Positions 25,889 to 36,900 of a DNA stretch of 64,000 bases are shown here, in pieces. This DNA is from Salticus scenicus (Eukaryota > Arthropoda > Arachnida > Araneae > Salticidae), in the NCBI GenBank assembly GCA_963930645.1, contig CAWVNO010002549.1, forward strand, positions 527,201 through 591,200. The letters are read 5' to 3'. The notes below the pieces were generated by a model. It was not told the origin of the DNA. It did no database searches and saw nothing but the letters and a program-made list of their open reading frames with translations. The translations under genes were made by a program, and so were the position numbers. The first letter of the stretch is position 1, and each line of letters starts with the position of its first letter.

Positions 25889-25920
25889 CTGATGATGCTA
25901 TTGTTATAATGGCGAAAAGC
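25889..25920 (+). ncRNA. Hammerhead-ribozyme-like motif
   Basis: CTGATGA, one extra T, then GCTAT paired with ATGGC (five pairs including one G-T), then GAAA. This is the order of the hammerhead core: CUGAUGA, stem II, GAAA. It lies just after the GIY-YIG stop, where Penelope-like elements carry minimal hammerheads. Stems I and III are not clear, so self-cleavage is unproven. Confidence 0.45.
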
Positions 25921-25989
25921 TTTGTGTCGTTTTTAATAAAAATATTTTATCTACGTGTTTTAAAGTGGTTTGTTACCTTTTATATATTA

Positions 25990-26379
25990 TTTATGCACGT
26001 GAAATGTTTTCTGATTTTAAACTTTTCATAGTTTTTAATCTTAATCATACTGAATAAATTATATCATTTGTAAGAATATCTGAATATATTTACGGTTGCT
26101 AGAGTTGAATGAAGCAAGAGATAGACAGACGAAAATTCAGAAAGACAGACAAATATACTAATTCAAATCCCTTTTAAACATCTTTAGAAAGCAATGAAAA
26201 GCTTAATGAAACTGAAATACAATTTTCAATTACAGTCCTTAATGTATCTGAATAGTTTTCTGTGACCTTGTAAATTAGAATGCTTGTGAAACTAAAGAAA
26301 ACTTTTTTCATAGTTTGTAAATAGTTTGTTTGATAACTTTTCTTTTTCTTTTATTCCATTGTAAAGAAAAGTGAAGTTC
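25990..26379. other. No gene seen
   Basis: AT-rich sequence between the Penelope-like fragment and the degenerate repeat field. Confidence 0.5.
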
Positions 26380-26749
26380 ATTGTTAATCCTTATTATACC
26401 CAATGGAAAATATGGCAGAAACTTGTTTTCATTGAGAATTGCTGAAACGATTTTGGTAAAAATTTAGGAAGAATTTAGATAAAAGCTCTAAATTACTTCT
26501 CTTCAACTTCAGGAAAATTACCTTTTATTGCTAATCCGTACTCCGCCTGTTGCAAAATGTAACAGAAATTTGGTTTGCATGTGGGGACTGATAGTGAATG
26601 CTTATTTTTCTGAAGATAAATCAGATAATTTTGTCATCTACAAAAGCCCATAACCAAAGTTTCTTTTTCTTGCCTTTCTTTCTTTTTTTTTTTTTTTTTT
26701 TTTTTTCAACCATTAGATCTACTTCCGTGTAAATCGAATCTCTGACATA

Positions 26750-27939
26750 TGAGCCGTTCAGTGCACACATCGACTAACTCCACTTTTTGAAAAATCTTAA
26801 ATTTTATGTCAAAGCACTTGGTATAATCATAACTTTTTGTATTTATAATAACTTTCCGGAATAATAAAGATTAGCACCGTTAAATGGCAAATTTTTTTTG
26901 GCCATTGAATAATAAGTAATTTATTTCAGAAGCCATTTCGATTAACTCCATACTCTAATGTAAATCGTTTCGGTAACGCTGTATCTGGCCGTGCATCGAC
27001 GCTTATTTGTTTTTAAACAGCGGAAGATGCTCTCTCCCTCTCAATAATATTCGTAACAAAATCGCATCGGTAAACAGATAAAAAGAACAACGTTTACAGT
27101 AGACTTTACCTGTAGTAAAAGTAATATATTTTTTTCTTTTAAATTATACTGCTAAAATATTAAATTATACTGCTAAAATATTAGTTAATGCGCTGGATAA
27201 AGTTAGAAAGGTCCAAACCCTATCTCATACAATTCAAATGTGACTATAATGAAGATACAGAATTTCAAACCATTAATATAAGAAAATCTTTAGTGGGTAG
27301 ACCGCAAAGTTTGAAAAATATAGATCAGCCTTTATTATATCCTAAAGGTAGAACTGTGACAAGGGAAAAATGGAGAGACATGATGGACCTGCTAAAATTC
27401 ATTCCTCCTGTTAAACACGATTACTATAAGAACTTGTCAACAAATCGAAATGACGAATCCTCGCATACAGCTGATGAAGAAGACATTATTTATAATATTG
27501 CTGAATCATCCCAAAGAATAATGCCGCTGACATAAAACTGCTATGAATTAATTACAAAAATTATAATATAACAGAACTGACAACATACATTCTTATGGAA
27601 AAGCTGTGATAAAAATGTATAATAACTAACTTTTTCTGTAATAAAAAACTTAAAAATGTAAAGACTTAATTTAACTTTATTACTTTTTTCAGTTGCCAAA
27701 TCGATTAACTCCACCAGTCACATAAAAACTGTAACATTACTGACGATTGTTTGTTGGCTATTCTTTCTTATTAATTTTATACACCGTTAGATGAAAGCTA
27801 TATCTGCAATTATGCATTCTACATTATATATTTGAATTCATATTATCAGAGGAATTTTAAAAAACAATATACATTACATCATCGCGTTTCTCAACTTTTT
27901 GTTTTATGGAGTTAATCGATGTGTGCACTGAGCGGCTCA
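26750..27939 (+). mobile_element. 1.2-kb DNA element with 34-bp TIRs and one ORF
   Basis: The ends start TGAGCCGTTCAGTGCACACA and, inverted at the right, TGAGCCGCTCAGTGCACACA, matching over about 34 bp to ...TAACTCCA. TA flanks both ends, within a longer CATATG palindrome, so the true boundary could be a few bases out. The inner part of the TIR, CGATTAACTCCA, occurs twice more at 26939-26950 and 27702-27713, likely binding sites for a transposase. Superfamily not assigned. Confidence 0.72.
27188..27535 (+). CDS. Unrecognised 115-codon ORF inside the TIR element
   Basis: Starts MRWIKLERSKPYLIQFKCDY and runs to TAA at 27533-27535 without a frameshift. It has balanced composition: a basic N-terminal third, a GRP turn (SLVGRPQSL), a YPKGRTVTREKWRDMMDLLK segment followed by FIPPVKHDYYKNL, and an acidic Ser-rich tail. 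The IPPxxHxxYxxL pattern feels like the C-terminal tail of a transposon-encoded protein, but I cannot name the family. It could be the last exon of a longer protein: 'aaaatattag' just upstream would serve as a splice acceptor. Its position between the TIRs ties it to the element. It is the only intact, non-low-complexity ORF over 100 codons outside the large duplicate. Confidence 0.5.
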   Translation: MRWIKLERSKPYLIQFKCDYNEDTEFQTINIRKSLVGRPQSLKNIDQPLLYPKGRTVTREKWRDMMDLLKFIPPVKHDYYKNLSTNRNDESSHTADEEDIIYNIAESSQRIMPLT

Positions 27940-28164
27940 TATGTTGAAACTAGGAAAGTAAGTGTTAACAGTGAACGCTATTTTTTGTGAAGATGAGAAT
28001 CAGTCAGATAGATTATACATCTAACATACACGGAAACCTATCTAACATGTATGATAGTGGATACTTTGAAATGACAAACCAATTTCCTATACCTTCATCT
28101 TCAGTAAAATTTACCATCCACTGTAAACTCTTACTCCGCCTGTTGAAAATATGAAAAAAACATG

Positions 28165-28413
28165 ATTGTGTCCCCACTAAAAATAATCCGAAGATATTCT
28201 TGAGAAACTAGTATTTTCTTAAGACTTTCTTCAAATATTTTAAAATACTTTGAAGATTTAACTTTTTCTATAAAATATCTACAGAAATTTTGAAGACATT
28301 ATAAAGAAATTTTGTAAATTTTCTTAAGAATGGGCCAAATAACTTAAGGTTTTCGGTAGATTTTCTCTGAAAATACCTACAAGATATCTTAAGATTATTT
28401 TTAGTGGGGGTGA
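28165..28413. mobile_element. Small MITE-like fold-back
   Basis: tccccactaaaaataat at the left is matched by attatttttagtgggggt inverted at the right, about 250 bp apart, with additional self-complementary aagatatctt strings inside. No target duplication can be read confidently. Confidence 0.5.
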
Positions 28414-28579
28414 GAAATGGTATTAATGATTTAGATAAGAAATTAGGCTTAAAGAGATTTCAGATCAATCTGACTGATCCTCATCTTCACGAAAATTTGC
28501 GTTCACTATTAACCTTCACTGCTAGGCTTGAAATTTAGGTCAAAGATTGGAGTTACACTGAAATGGGTCTAACAATATG

Positions 28580-28616
<37 letters not shown>

Positions 28617-30248
28617 TTAAATCATTGGTTTTTGAAGAAGACAAAAATATCTGACTGATCTTCAAATGGTTTTCACTGTGCACTCCCAAACCACCCGATG
28701 CAAGCTAAGGCAGAAACTTGGATTTCTGGGAAATGTATTTGAACATTTTTATAAAAAGTTACCAGATATTTCCAAATAACAATCCCATCTGAGATATCGT
28801 CATCTTCTTGAAAATTAACGTTTACTGTTAACCCACACTCCGCCTGGGCAAAATATGGCAGAGACTTGGTTTTCTTAAAAACTACTTAAAATATTTTGAT
28901 ACAAAGGCAGATTTTAGGGAAGTTTTAAGTATCTAATTCAGTTGATTTGCTCGCGTCTTAAGAAAACTATTTTTTTTTTCTACGTAACCCGCGCTTTACT
29001 TGGGGAAATATTCCAGAAATATCATTTTCTCCGAAATTTCTAAAAATATTTTGGTGTTTTTTTTTTTTTTTTTTTTTTTTTTTTTCTTTTTATTCTCGTA
29101 GTTACGATTTGAGGTGAATGATTCTCATCTACAGAAAACTCGGGTATTTTCGCTCTCTACCCTTTGAAATATACTGCAATGGAAAACTGTTTTCTTGGAA
29201 AATTTCGTAATGATTCTGAAAAACAAAAATAGCGTTTGAGGTATTTTTGATATGAAAAACTGACCTGCCTTATTTGCTTATTCAGAAAAATCAGCAATCG
29301 ATGGTAACCTGTATTTTGCATGAAACAATATATAGCAGGTATCTGATACTCTAAGCAGAGCCTCCTTAAGTAGATGCCTTCCACGCGCGGCGAATCCCAA
29401 TGTTAAATTAGGCAACATTTAAAAAACAAAACTAACGCTAGGTGACAGCACCTACGCAGAGCAACAATTTTCTTCTGTTTCATAGATAAGTTATATTTTT
29501 CATCTTAAAATCTAGCTATTAATTTCAATTTAAAGTCCAAAATTGTATTTTTTTTTCTTTTAATTTGAAAAAATGATGTGAAAGTGCTTTATCGTAAATA
29601 TTTTCAATAAAATATTCAAATATTTATATTTAAAAAAGTATAGGGTTTAATTTTCTTCGAAAGTGGACAAGACCTATTTTAGCTTTTCAACTAATTGAAT
29701 TACAACGTATCAAATAAATAACACCTTTTTTTTTTTAAAAAATATATTATTAATTAAAAAACGAAATTTAAAATTAAATAAGCAAAAACATGGCACATGG
29801 CATACCTATCACGCGATTAAATTCTTCTTTATATATTTATACAATAAAGATTTCAATTTTTTAAAAAATTTAGATATCAGATGAAAGTTTCGTTTATATA
29901 AATTAAAATCTCTGAACTTTAAATGAGTTTCAGCTTAGAATGAATAATTTATAATGATAAATTATTAAAATCATGATTTTTTTTTTTTTTTGGTCATGTC
30001 CTTTACGTTACATTTTTACCTTATTAGGTGTGAATTATTTTTCTTAAATCGAAAATTTTATATTATTTATAAGAAAAACAGACCAGCACATTAACGAGAT
30101 AAGTTAACATTCAGTAATAAAAATTGGAGAAGAAAAGAATCTGTTGTCTAGTAGTCCGTCACAAAAAATAAATAAATAATTAAATAACCATTAAGATTTA
30201 AATTTTTAAAATTAAAGATTTCTTGAGTATAAATTTTCTCTCGCACCA

Positions 30249-30283
<35 letters not shown>

Positions 30284-31110
30284 TCAAGATTTTATTAGCT
30301 CACCAGTTCCGAGAGGGTACGCTTTCGAAACTGATAGACATTTTCGAAATAAAGTTGTGTTATATTTACATGTTTTGAGGTCTCCTGAAACGAAAAATAA
30401 TGTTTTTAGCGGTTGGTCTGTGCGCGTCGGTTTGTCTATCTCGGATATACTTGGAAAATGCTGAAAGTGTATGTCATTTTGTGTTAGGTGTTTTTCATAT
30501 AAGACTAAATTTAAATGCACAATCTGATGTGCACATAGTTTATTGAAAACATACAGGGCTATCCAAAATTAAGCTAAACGTTCTTTTCTGTAGAATGTAA
30601 TTGACGGAAGTGCTTTGCTACACTTTTTTTATGTCGACGAATACTGTTGAAAATTAATTTTTCGAACCTATAATGTAAACAAAGAATTTTTTTGAAGTTC
30701 TATTTTTAACTCAGGTTTTTGAATAAAGTCACGCTTTGAGGTTCCCTGAATACAAAAAACATTTTTTTTAGTTTTTAGCGATTGATTTATATGCATATTT
30801 ATTATCAGAATAACTTAAAAACAAACAAATGCAGGAAATTCACAATTGTATTTTAAAACTCGTATTAGGTTTCAATTTGAAAAAAAATTAAAAAAGATTG
30901 GCAAATTTAACGACAAATTAATAACATCCTTGAAATATTTTTACTTCCATTACCCTACTACCGTAGGTAATGAAAGTATTGTGTTCGGTCTAAAAATTCG
31001 ATATCGAGTTTTCCCCTGATTTATATTTTTAAGGTCTCATGAGTCCAAAAAAAGTAGTTTTTAGCAATTAGCCAGTATATGTGGGTGTGTGTGTGTATGT
31101 GAGTGTATGG
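30284..31110. repeat. Dispersed repeat family B, three pieces
   Basis: Segments at 30340-30480, 30709-30850 and 30950-31110 share 'ttttgaggtctcctgaa..cgaaaaataatgtttttagcg-ttggtc' and the palindromic 'taccctactaccgtaggtaatgaaagtatt'-like block (quoted in parts). Related pieces occur at 38060-38290 and 39960-40040. They end in TG-rich runs (gtgggtgtgtgtgtgtatg). Nothing in it codes for a protein that I recognise. Confidence 0.55.
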
Positions 31111-31486
31111 ATGTGGGGATATTTTTAATTTTTCTGATAATTTTTCAAATCAGTACTCATGATATTTAATTTTTACATGAATTTTTAATTCCATATTCCA
31201 TTTGTGTGGTAAAAGGTTAATAAAAGTAATGTTTTGAATTTTAAAACTTAATATTTTTATAAAGAACGAAAGTAGAAATAAAAATTTTCTATTTTTTCTT
31301 TTCAAGATTCCCAACACTTTTGTTTCGATTTAACTGAAATAATCAAATTTTTATACGCATTTACACAAGTCTTTAAAAAACAGTGGCATTAAAAAAATAT
31401 AAATCAATCTTGTTCCTATATTGGAGTATTTTATAGTTTTATTCATAAGTTACTAATGTAATTTATGAATAAAACTACAAAATACT

Positions 31487-31907
31487 CAGGGCCTGATTGC
31501 CCAAAAGGCTCGGGAAGCTCAATCTTACCCTCTAAAATTTAAGAGGGGCCCCCAAAATGACTAAAAACAGTGTCTTGAATTTTCTGTTGTACATTTTCAT
31601 ACTGAGATTGAATTTTTCTGAGAAATTTCGCCTAAAGCAAGATAAAATACTCACTATTTCGTGAAAAATCTATTATTTAACCTCAAACATCTGAATGTTC
31701 TTAATTAATAAATTATACGATTTTAATGTTGTGTGTAGAAACCACTCAGATATATGAATGAAAAAAAAACTATAAACACACACTAATTTTTGGTCTAAAG
31801 CATTTTTATATTACAGTATGTAACAGGAAAACAAGATTTTCTGAAATGAAAGAGGGCCCTGAAATTATAATGAGCTTCCCCTAGCTTCAATGCTTAATCG
31901 GGCCCTG
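31487..31907. mobile_element. hAT MITE with perfect 8-bp target duplication
   Basis: The left end is CAGGGCCTGATTGCCC, the right end inverted is CAGGGCCCGATTAAGC, and both continue to gggaagctc-like inner boxes. AAAATACT is repeated exactly on both sides (31479-31486 and 31908-31915). CAGGG ends and an 8-bp duplication are standard hAT features. It is 421 bp and non-coding. It inserted into one arm of a smaller palindrome (gagtattttatagttttatt and aataaaactacaaaatactc), now split. Confidence 0.85.
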
Positions 31908-32696
31908 AAAATACTCGAATATAGAGTTACTTCAAAGTAACTAAGAACAAGTTATTTTTCTGTATTCCTACATCAATAAATAAAAATTTCATTTCATTTT
32001 GTAATAAGCATAACTATTTTACTTGTTACTAACAGAGTTGTCAACCCTTCGAATTTTTATATCATAATTTCTTTTAAATTTATCTTCGTCTTAATCACAG
32101 AATTTACGATAATAAAGAAAAATAATTTTTTTTGTGAAAAATATTATCGATATTCAAAAATCCGGAGGGTTGGTAATTTTGCATTAATTGTTTATGCAGT
32201 TTACATACCTTGTCTTCAAATATTTGCAAGCCATTTTTTACGCTGAATTGCATTGCTTGGTATTTCGTGAAAACTTATATTTTCACGGCGACTGTCCGAT
32301 ATACAAAATGGAACGACGCAATACACCATATTATTAAAAAAAACCTCTCACATTTGTTAAATTAATAAAACATAAACCATAAAGAACTCAGTTGAAACTC
32401 AATTGCATCCCGGGAAATGAACAGAACACTACGTACGGTATCAAGCGCCATCTACTGGCTATGTTCTTCTTGTACTGTTGCCAAGTTTTCGAGCGACTCG
32501 CTAGGCATCTACTTAAGGAGGCTCTGCTCTAAGAAACTGGTTGAACGATTTTGATAATTCACACACACACATATATATAAGTAGTGGTTTGAAGTGATAA
32601 TTATATTTCAATTTGTCTAACAGAATAAGCAAAGAATTCTTTTAAAGCTATGAAACCAACAATAGTTCAATTATAAATTTAAGTAAAAAGCGCACA

Positions 32697-32832
32697 ATAT
32701 ATATTTAAACATAAAAGCTTCTTCACACACCATAAAATAAAATGAAGTACTGAAGAAGTAAAGTCACGCCCGTTTCAACTCTGCAGTGCTTCCCATTATT
32801 TTATTATGTGCGAAGATTTTATGTTTAAATAC
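32697..32832. repeat. Short inverted repeat (fold-back)
   Basis: tatttaaacataaaagcttc at the left is mirrored by gaagattttatgtttaaata at the right, with the inner cataaaataaaatg against cattattttattatg also pairing. About 40-bp arms around a GC-richer loop. Confidence 0.6.
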
Positions 32833-32972
32833 AAAAATAATTCATTTAAATAAGAATCATTAAATATAAGAAGCCCCTAGAACAGTGTCAGATACGACCA
32901 TTCCAAAAATTTTTTAGGGACCGCGATTTAAATTTGATAAATGAATTTCGCATACTTGCCAACATACTAATT

Positions 32973-33127
32973 AATATTCCGTAGTATTCTTAGCCCCGCT
33001 TTCTTTTTCACACCAGTATCTTTTAAAAGTATTTTTCTTCTTATTTAATCGTAATTGCATTTGAAGAATGTTACTCTAAAAATTTACCTGTGTGAAAAAA
33101 AGTGCGTGGCTAATACTACGGAATATT
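32973..33127. mobile_element. 155-bp MITE-like fold-back
   Basis: aatattccgtagtattcttag at the left pairs with ctaatactacggaatatt at the right, and the inner tttcacac with gtgtgaaa. No clear target duplication. Confidence 0.6.
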
Positions 33128-33481
33128 GATGTCTGTGAAATCGCCAAGGGGATCCCATACTAAAGCTGTGCTAAAAATAGTCGCCAATCGAAATATCTTT
33201 ATAAATATTTCTCTATCGTGGACTAGTTATGATTAAATTTTGTCGAAACGATACGTTAGTAAAATAAATTATCAGTAAAATACGTGATAATAAAATTAAT
33301 TTCGTGTAATATTTAAGCACGAGGACTCAGTTCATTCGTTATATGATCATTTCATTGAAAAATACATAATTAAAAGTTTACCTTTATAACTTTTAAAAAA
33401 TATAAGCGGAATACAAAATATTGTCAGAAATTGGCTGTAAAACGCAATAAAAAAAATATAATCAAAATCGTTAAAATACTA

Positions 33482-33519
<38 letters not shown>

Positions 33520-33892
33520 AAAAATATTGTGCTAAAATAAATAAATTAAATATAAAAATGCATTGCCAACATGGCGACAGAAAGTTGAAAGTCACCATGA
33601 GGAACCTATACTAAAGCTGTACTGCCTGGTGAAGTATGGAGACTAGGCAAATAAACACGAATTTTCTTTTGAAACTTTTCTTTGGATGATTTTGGTATAA
33701 TATCATTATCGTTTCGTCACACAATATTAACTTAATTTTAAAATAACTTGGCTTCTAATGGATTAAAATTAAAACTGATGTTGGTAAACTGGTTTAATAT
33801 TTATCAGTTTCAAATTTTAAAGGTAAATAAGAAAAGGAATAGAGTGCAAAAAATTTCGCAAGGGCTTGCGAGTCATGTTATAAATGGAAATA
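33128..33892. other. No gene seen
   Basis: AT-rich, with a T33-34 run at 33483-33515. 'atactaaagctgt' occurs at 33158 and 33609, a small direct repeat of unknown origin. Confidence 0.5.
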
Positions 33893-34972
33893 CAGGGTGA
33901 TTAGAAAAAAACTACCCCGATATATGAGACCATAGCTACCATACCGTTCAGAGAAACTGAATAAAAATTTGGTGGAAGGTATTTTGAGGTATGCGCTCAA
34001 GAATTATATAAAAAACAACAGTTAAACTATAATACTTACGGTTACAGTGAGAAAATTTCGAAAATTTCAAATGGCAACAACTACTTTTTTTTTACTGAAA
34101 TGTAATCTCCATAGCAAAAAACCATAAATAGCTTTGGAACGGTACCTCCAGCAGGAAAATCGGCAGCGCTAATAGGCTAACAAAAAAAAAAAAAAAAAAA
34201 AAACGACTGTTTCGTGCCTACCAGAGCACCACTTTCATTTTTTAATGACGTCACACTGAGTCTTTGATTCAGACTAAAGTCTACTGATTGATGACGTCAT
34301 GATGACGTCATCACAGCACGTGAAAAACAAGGCATTGTAAAATGGCAAGCAAATCCAATTTTGATGATGATAATGATGTTTCCCAGTAAGCGGCATATTG
34401 CTCACAGAGTAAGAAAGCAAGATACACATCACGCATTTCACAATGCCTTATTTTTCACTTAGTGTGATGACGTCACTCAGTGTCTTACAACTAATAACGA
34501 AAGTAAAACCCTTATTCAGTAGACCTACATGAAATTAAGGATACCGTGGTCTATTCTTCTTGTTTCGAAGCAGAATCAGTAGACTTAGTGAGAGCCGAAG
34601 ACTCAGTGTGAAATGTGACGTAATTTAAGAAAATAGAAGTCGTGCTCTAGTAGGCACATCACAGCTGTTTTCTCCTTTTTTCTTAGTATGCCTAGTGTTG
34701 GTTATTTTTATGCTAGAGGTACCGTTCCAACACTATTTATGTTTTTTTGCTATGGAGATTTCATTTCAATAAAAATAAGTAGGTGTTGCCATTTGAAATT
34801 TTCGAAATTTTGTCACTGTAACAGTAACTGTCAGAGTTTAACTGTTGTTGTTTATATAATTCTTGAGCGCATACCTCAAAATACCTTCCACCAAATTTTT
34901 ATTCAGTTTCTCGGAACGGTATGGTAGCTATGGTCTCACATATCGCGGTAGTTTTTTTTTCTAATCACCCTG
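33893..34972. mobile_element. 1,080-bp fold-back DNA element, TA-flanked
   Basis: Starts CAGGGTGATTAGAAAAAAAC and ends with the inverse; TA lies on both sides. The arms pair over roughly 250 bp (for example ggtggaaggtattttgaggt against acctcaaaataccttccacc), and pairing continues weakly toward the centre. The centre holds several TGACGTCA boxes (about 34250-34310 and 34467). There is no transposase; the TA duplication and CAGGGTG ends suggest Tc1/mariner. Confidence 0.82.
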
Positions 34973-35082
34973 TATATTAAGAAGTATAGACTAAACTCGT
35001 GTGTAGCTAGCTGGCTGTAAACATTACACATATGGCAAGCTGTGCAATTCTTAGAAAAATTTACTTTAACTAGACATCGAAA

Positions 35083-35312
35083 ATTGCTGTTGTTGTTGTA
35101 TGACTTAAAGCTGATTGACAACACTAGTGTCCTAAGCCTGTAGTTGGAATGTCCTCCTTGAAGGTCATTCTAAGGGGTCTTATTCCATTTTTACGCGAGA
35201 TTCGGAGAAAACCATGGAAAAATCAGAACCGCTAGGTCGATGGGTGCGACCTTGGTTGAACCCTGCTCTTCCGTTCTACCAACTTTTAGGGAAGAACCGC
35301 TCGGCCACTTAA
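35083..35312 (-). mobile_element. tRNA-derived SINE, full length
   Basis: Read on the minus strand it begins TTAAGTGGCCGAGCGGTTC (an A box as in Leu/Ser tRNA genes) and has GGGTTCAACC (B box) 50 bp on. It passes through ttttccatggttttctcc, a body motif shared with other SINEs here, and ends in (CAA)n-type tail catacaacaacaacagc. A 9-bp duplication ACATCGAAA flanks it (35074-35082 and 35313-35321), the mark of LINE-driven insertion. The overlapping 90-codon minus-strand ORF is incidental. Confidence 0.85.
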
Positions 35313-35321
35313 ACATCGAAA

Positions 35322-35732
35322 TAAAAATATATAAGTTTTTAGAGTTGTGACTCTGACATGTAAAAACTTTGAATTCAAAAACATGGTTTACTGAAATAGA
35401 ACATTTAGAAACACTTTTTTCTTCATTTTTTAATAAATGAAACGAAAACTTTGTCGGTAGCATGTAAATTATACAACGTTAAGAAATTTATCTAATAATA
35501 TAATGACTTGAATAACATCTAAAAAAGAGAACTGTGAAAAACAGACGGGACATGCAATTAAACAAACAAAAAGATAAAATTTAAAAGAGGCAGATGATTG
35601 TTAAGGGTACATTGTTAATCATTTCATGTAAACAAAATTTTAGGAATAAAGAATAAAAAAAAAAAAAAAAAAAAAAAAAAAACATAAATTTAAAGCGTAT
35701 TTAAATTATTAATTTTTACTTAATTAAGTATT

Positions 35733-35766
<34 letters not shown>

Positions 35767-36513
35767 GATTAATATTTTTATTTATGATTGTGCTATTATT
35801 GTTTAACCTTAGTTTAAATCGAAAATATAAAGATCTTTTATTTATTATTATTTTTTTTTTTTTTATGAAAATATATTTTTATCAGAAATCTAGATTTAAA
35901 ATTAAATTATATGTGTAAACATGGATTTCTATTTTTAGCATATTTTAGAAAAATTTTACAAAAGAAATTTTGCAGTTAAATAAAATAATTTTATAATTTT
36001 CCTCAGTAAAATGTAAAATACAATAGAAAAGCATTCCGTTCGAAAAATTTATTTCTTAGAATTATAAATTTTAAATCCAATTAATGAAATCCTAGAAATA
36101 CCCATTTTCTATATTTTGCATATGTGTATGAATTTTAAAACTACTTCTCCTGTAAATGCTAAAGGAATAAAATAACATTCTACATAATTTAACATTTTTA
36201 CAATTTAAAATCTGCATTTTAATTTAAAAGATATTAAATAACAACCTAAATCAGTACAACAGTATAATTTTCCATTTTTGTAAAAAAGGAACGCATGAAG
36301 AAAAAAATTTAGATATATTTCTTAATTGTCTTCTATGTAAAAGATAATACCATATGATAAAATAATAATATTATATATATATATATTACGTATTGTTTGT
36401 CATCTTTAAATGAATTTATGATATGTTTAAAAAATAAAGTTTTTATAAATACCACAGATAAGTTTTAGAACTTATGTTACTTTTGAGCAATTTAATTTAC
36501 AGCCATATAAAAA
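35322..36513. other. No gene seen
   Basis: Poly-A at about 35651-35682, (AC)n(AT)n at 35735-35766 and AT-rich filler. Confidence 0.5.
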
Positions 36514-36520
36514 GAAGTTT

Positions 36521-36590
36521 TAGTTAGTTATTAGTTAGTTATTTGGGTTTAACGTCGCCCTAATACTGCCCAATGGGTAACTGGCAACGG
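36521..36590 (-). mobile_element. 5'-truncated SINE
   Basis: On the minus strand: CCATTGGGCAGTATTAGGGC, then GACGTTAAACCC and a tail of (AACT)-like repeats. The same end (CCATTGCGCGGCACTAGTGC, GACGTAAAACC) closes the SINE at 56277-56495, so both belong to one family. GAAGTTT on both sides (about 36514 and 36598) may be the target duplication. Confidence 0.7.
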
Positions 36591-36900
36591 AAAAAATGAA
36601 GTTTAAAAAAATGCTATTTATACTATTAGAAATACAATTAGAAATATTTATTTATTTTAGAAATGCTAATTGAAGCAGGTTTCTCTTTTTTTCCGCTGCC
36701 AGTCAGCCAAATATAAAAATTTATAAAATATAATTTGTATAAATAATTGAAAAACTATAAAAACTCAGTATGTTAGTATGTATATGTGCTGTTACTACTT
36801 CTCGTGATGGGAAGCGAGCATTTCTATTCATCTATTTTATTTTGGTTCCTTATTATCCATATTATTTGTTAATGATTCATTTACCCCATTTTTATTTTTC

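Larger units (their letters stand above)
25357..25989 (+). mobile_element. Penelope-like element, truncated 3' part with inverted ends
   Basis: About 60 bp at 25357-25416 (through aggtaacaaaccactttaaa) recurs inverted at 25929-25989. Between them lies a GIY-YIG endonuclease coding fragment and a hammerhead-like motif. Penelope-like elements are known for a C-terminal GIY-YIG domain, ribozyme-bearing terminal repeats and an inverted partial repeat at one end, so the three agree. The reverse transcriptase part is missing. Confidence 0.75.
26380..29355. repeat. Degenerate tandem/inverted repeat field
   Basis: A motif built around 'actccgcctg...aaaatatggcagaaacttgg' recurs in diverged form near 26395, 26545, 28130, 28690 and 28835, often next to 'atctgactgatcctcatctt'-like strings. 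A 50-bp segment at 27962-28015 recurs inverted at 28465-28520. The field resumes at about 32527 after the hAT-like insertion (aaactggttgaacgatttt, compare aacttgttttcattgagaat with gaaacgatttt near 26420-26455). No coding content belongs to the field itself. Poly-T at about 26684-26706 and 29057-29085 and A34 at about 28581-28614 are included. Confidence 0.55.
29356..32526. mobile_element. 3.2-kb hAT-like non-autonomous element (composite)
   Basis: The left end CAGAGCCTCCTTAAGTAGAT and the right end are perfect inverses for about 26 bp. Both are followed outward by CTCTAAG (29349-29355 and 32527-32533), a 7-bp direct duplication. CAGAG ends and a 7-8-bp duplication suggest hAT. The interior has no transposase; it contains family-B repeats, a nested hAT MITE (31487-31907) and AT-rich filler. 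The outer sequence on both sides is the degenerate repeat field, which shows the empty site. Confidence 0.72.

Noticed and set aside
35191..35463. 90-codon minus-strand ORF as a gene
   Set aside because: Its C-terminal part is the head of the SINE at 35083-35312 and the rest is AT-rich flank.
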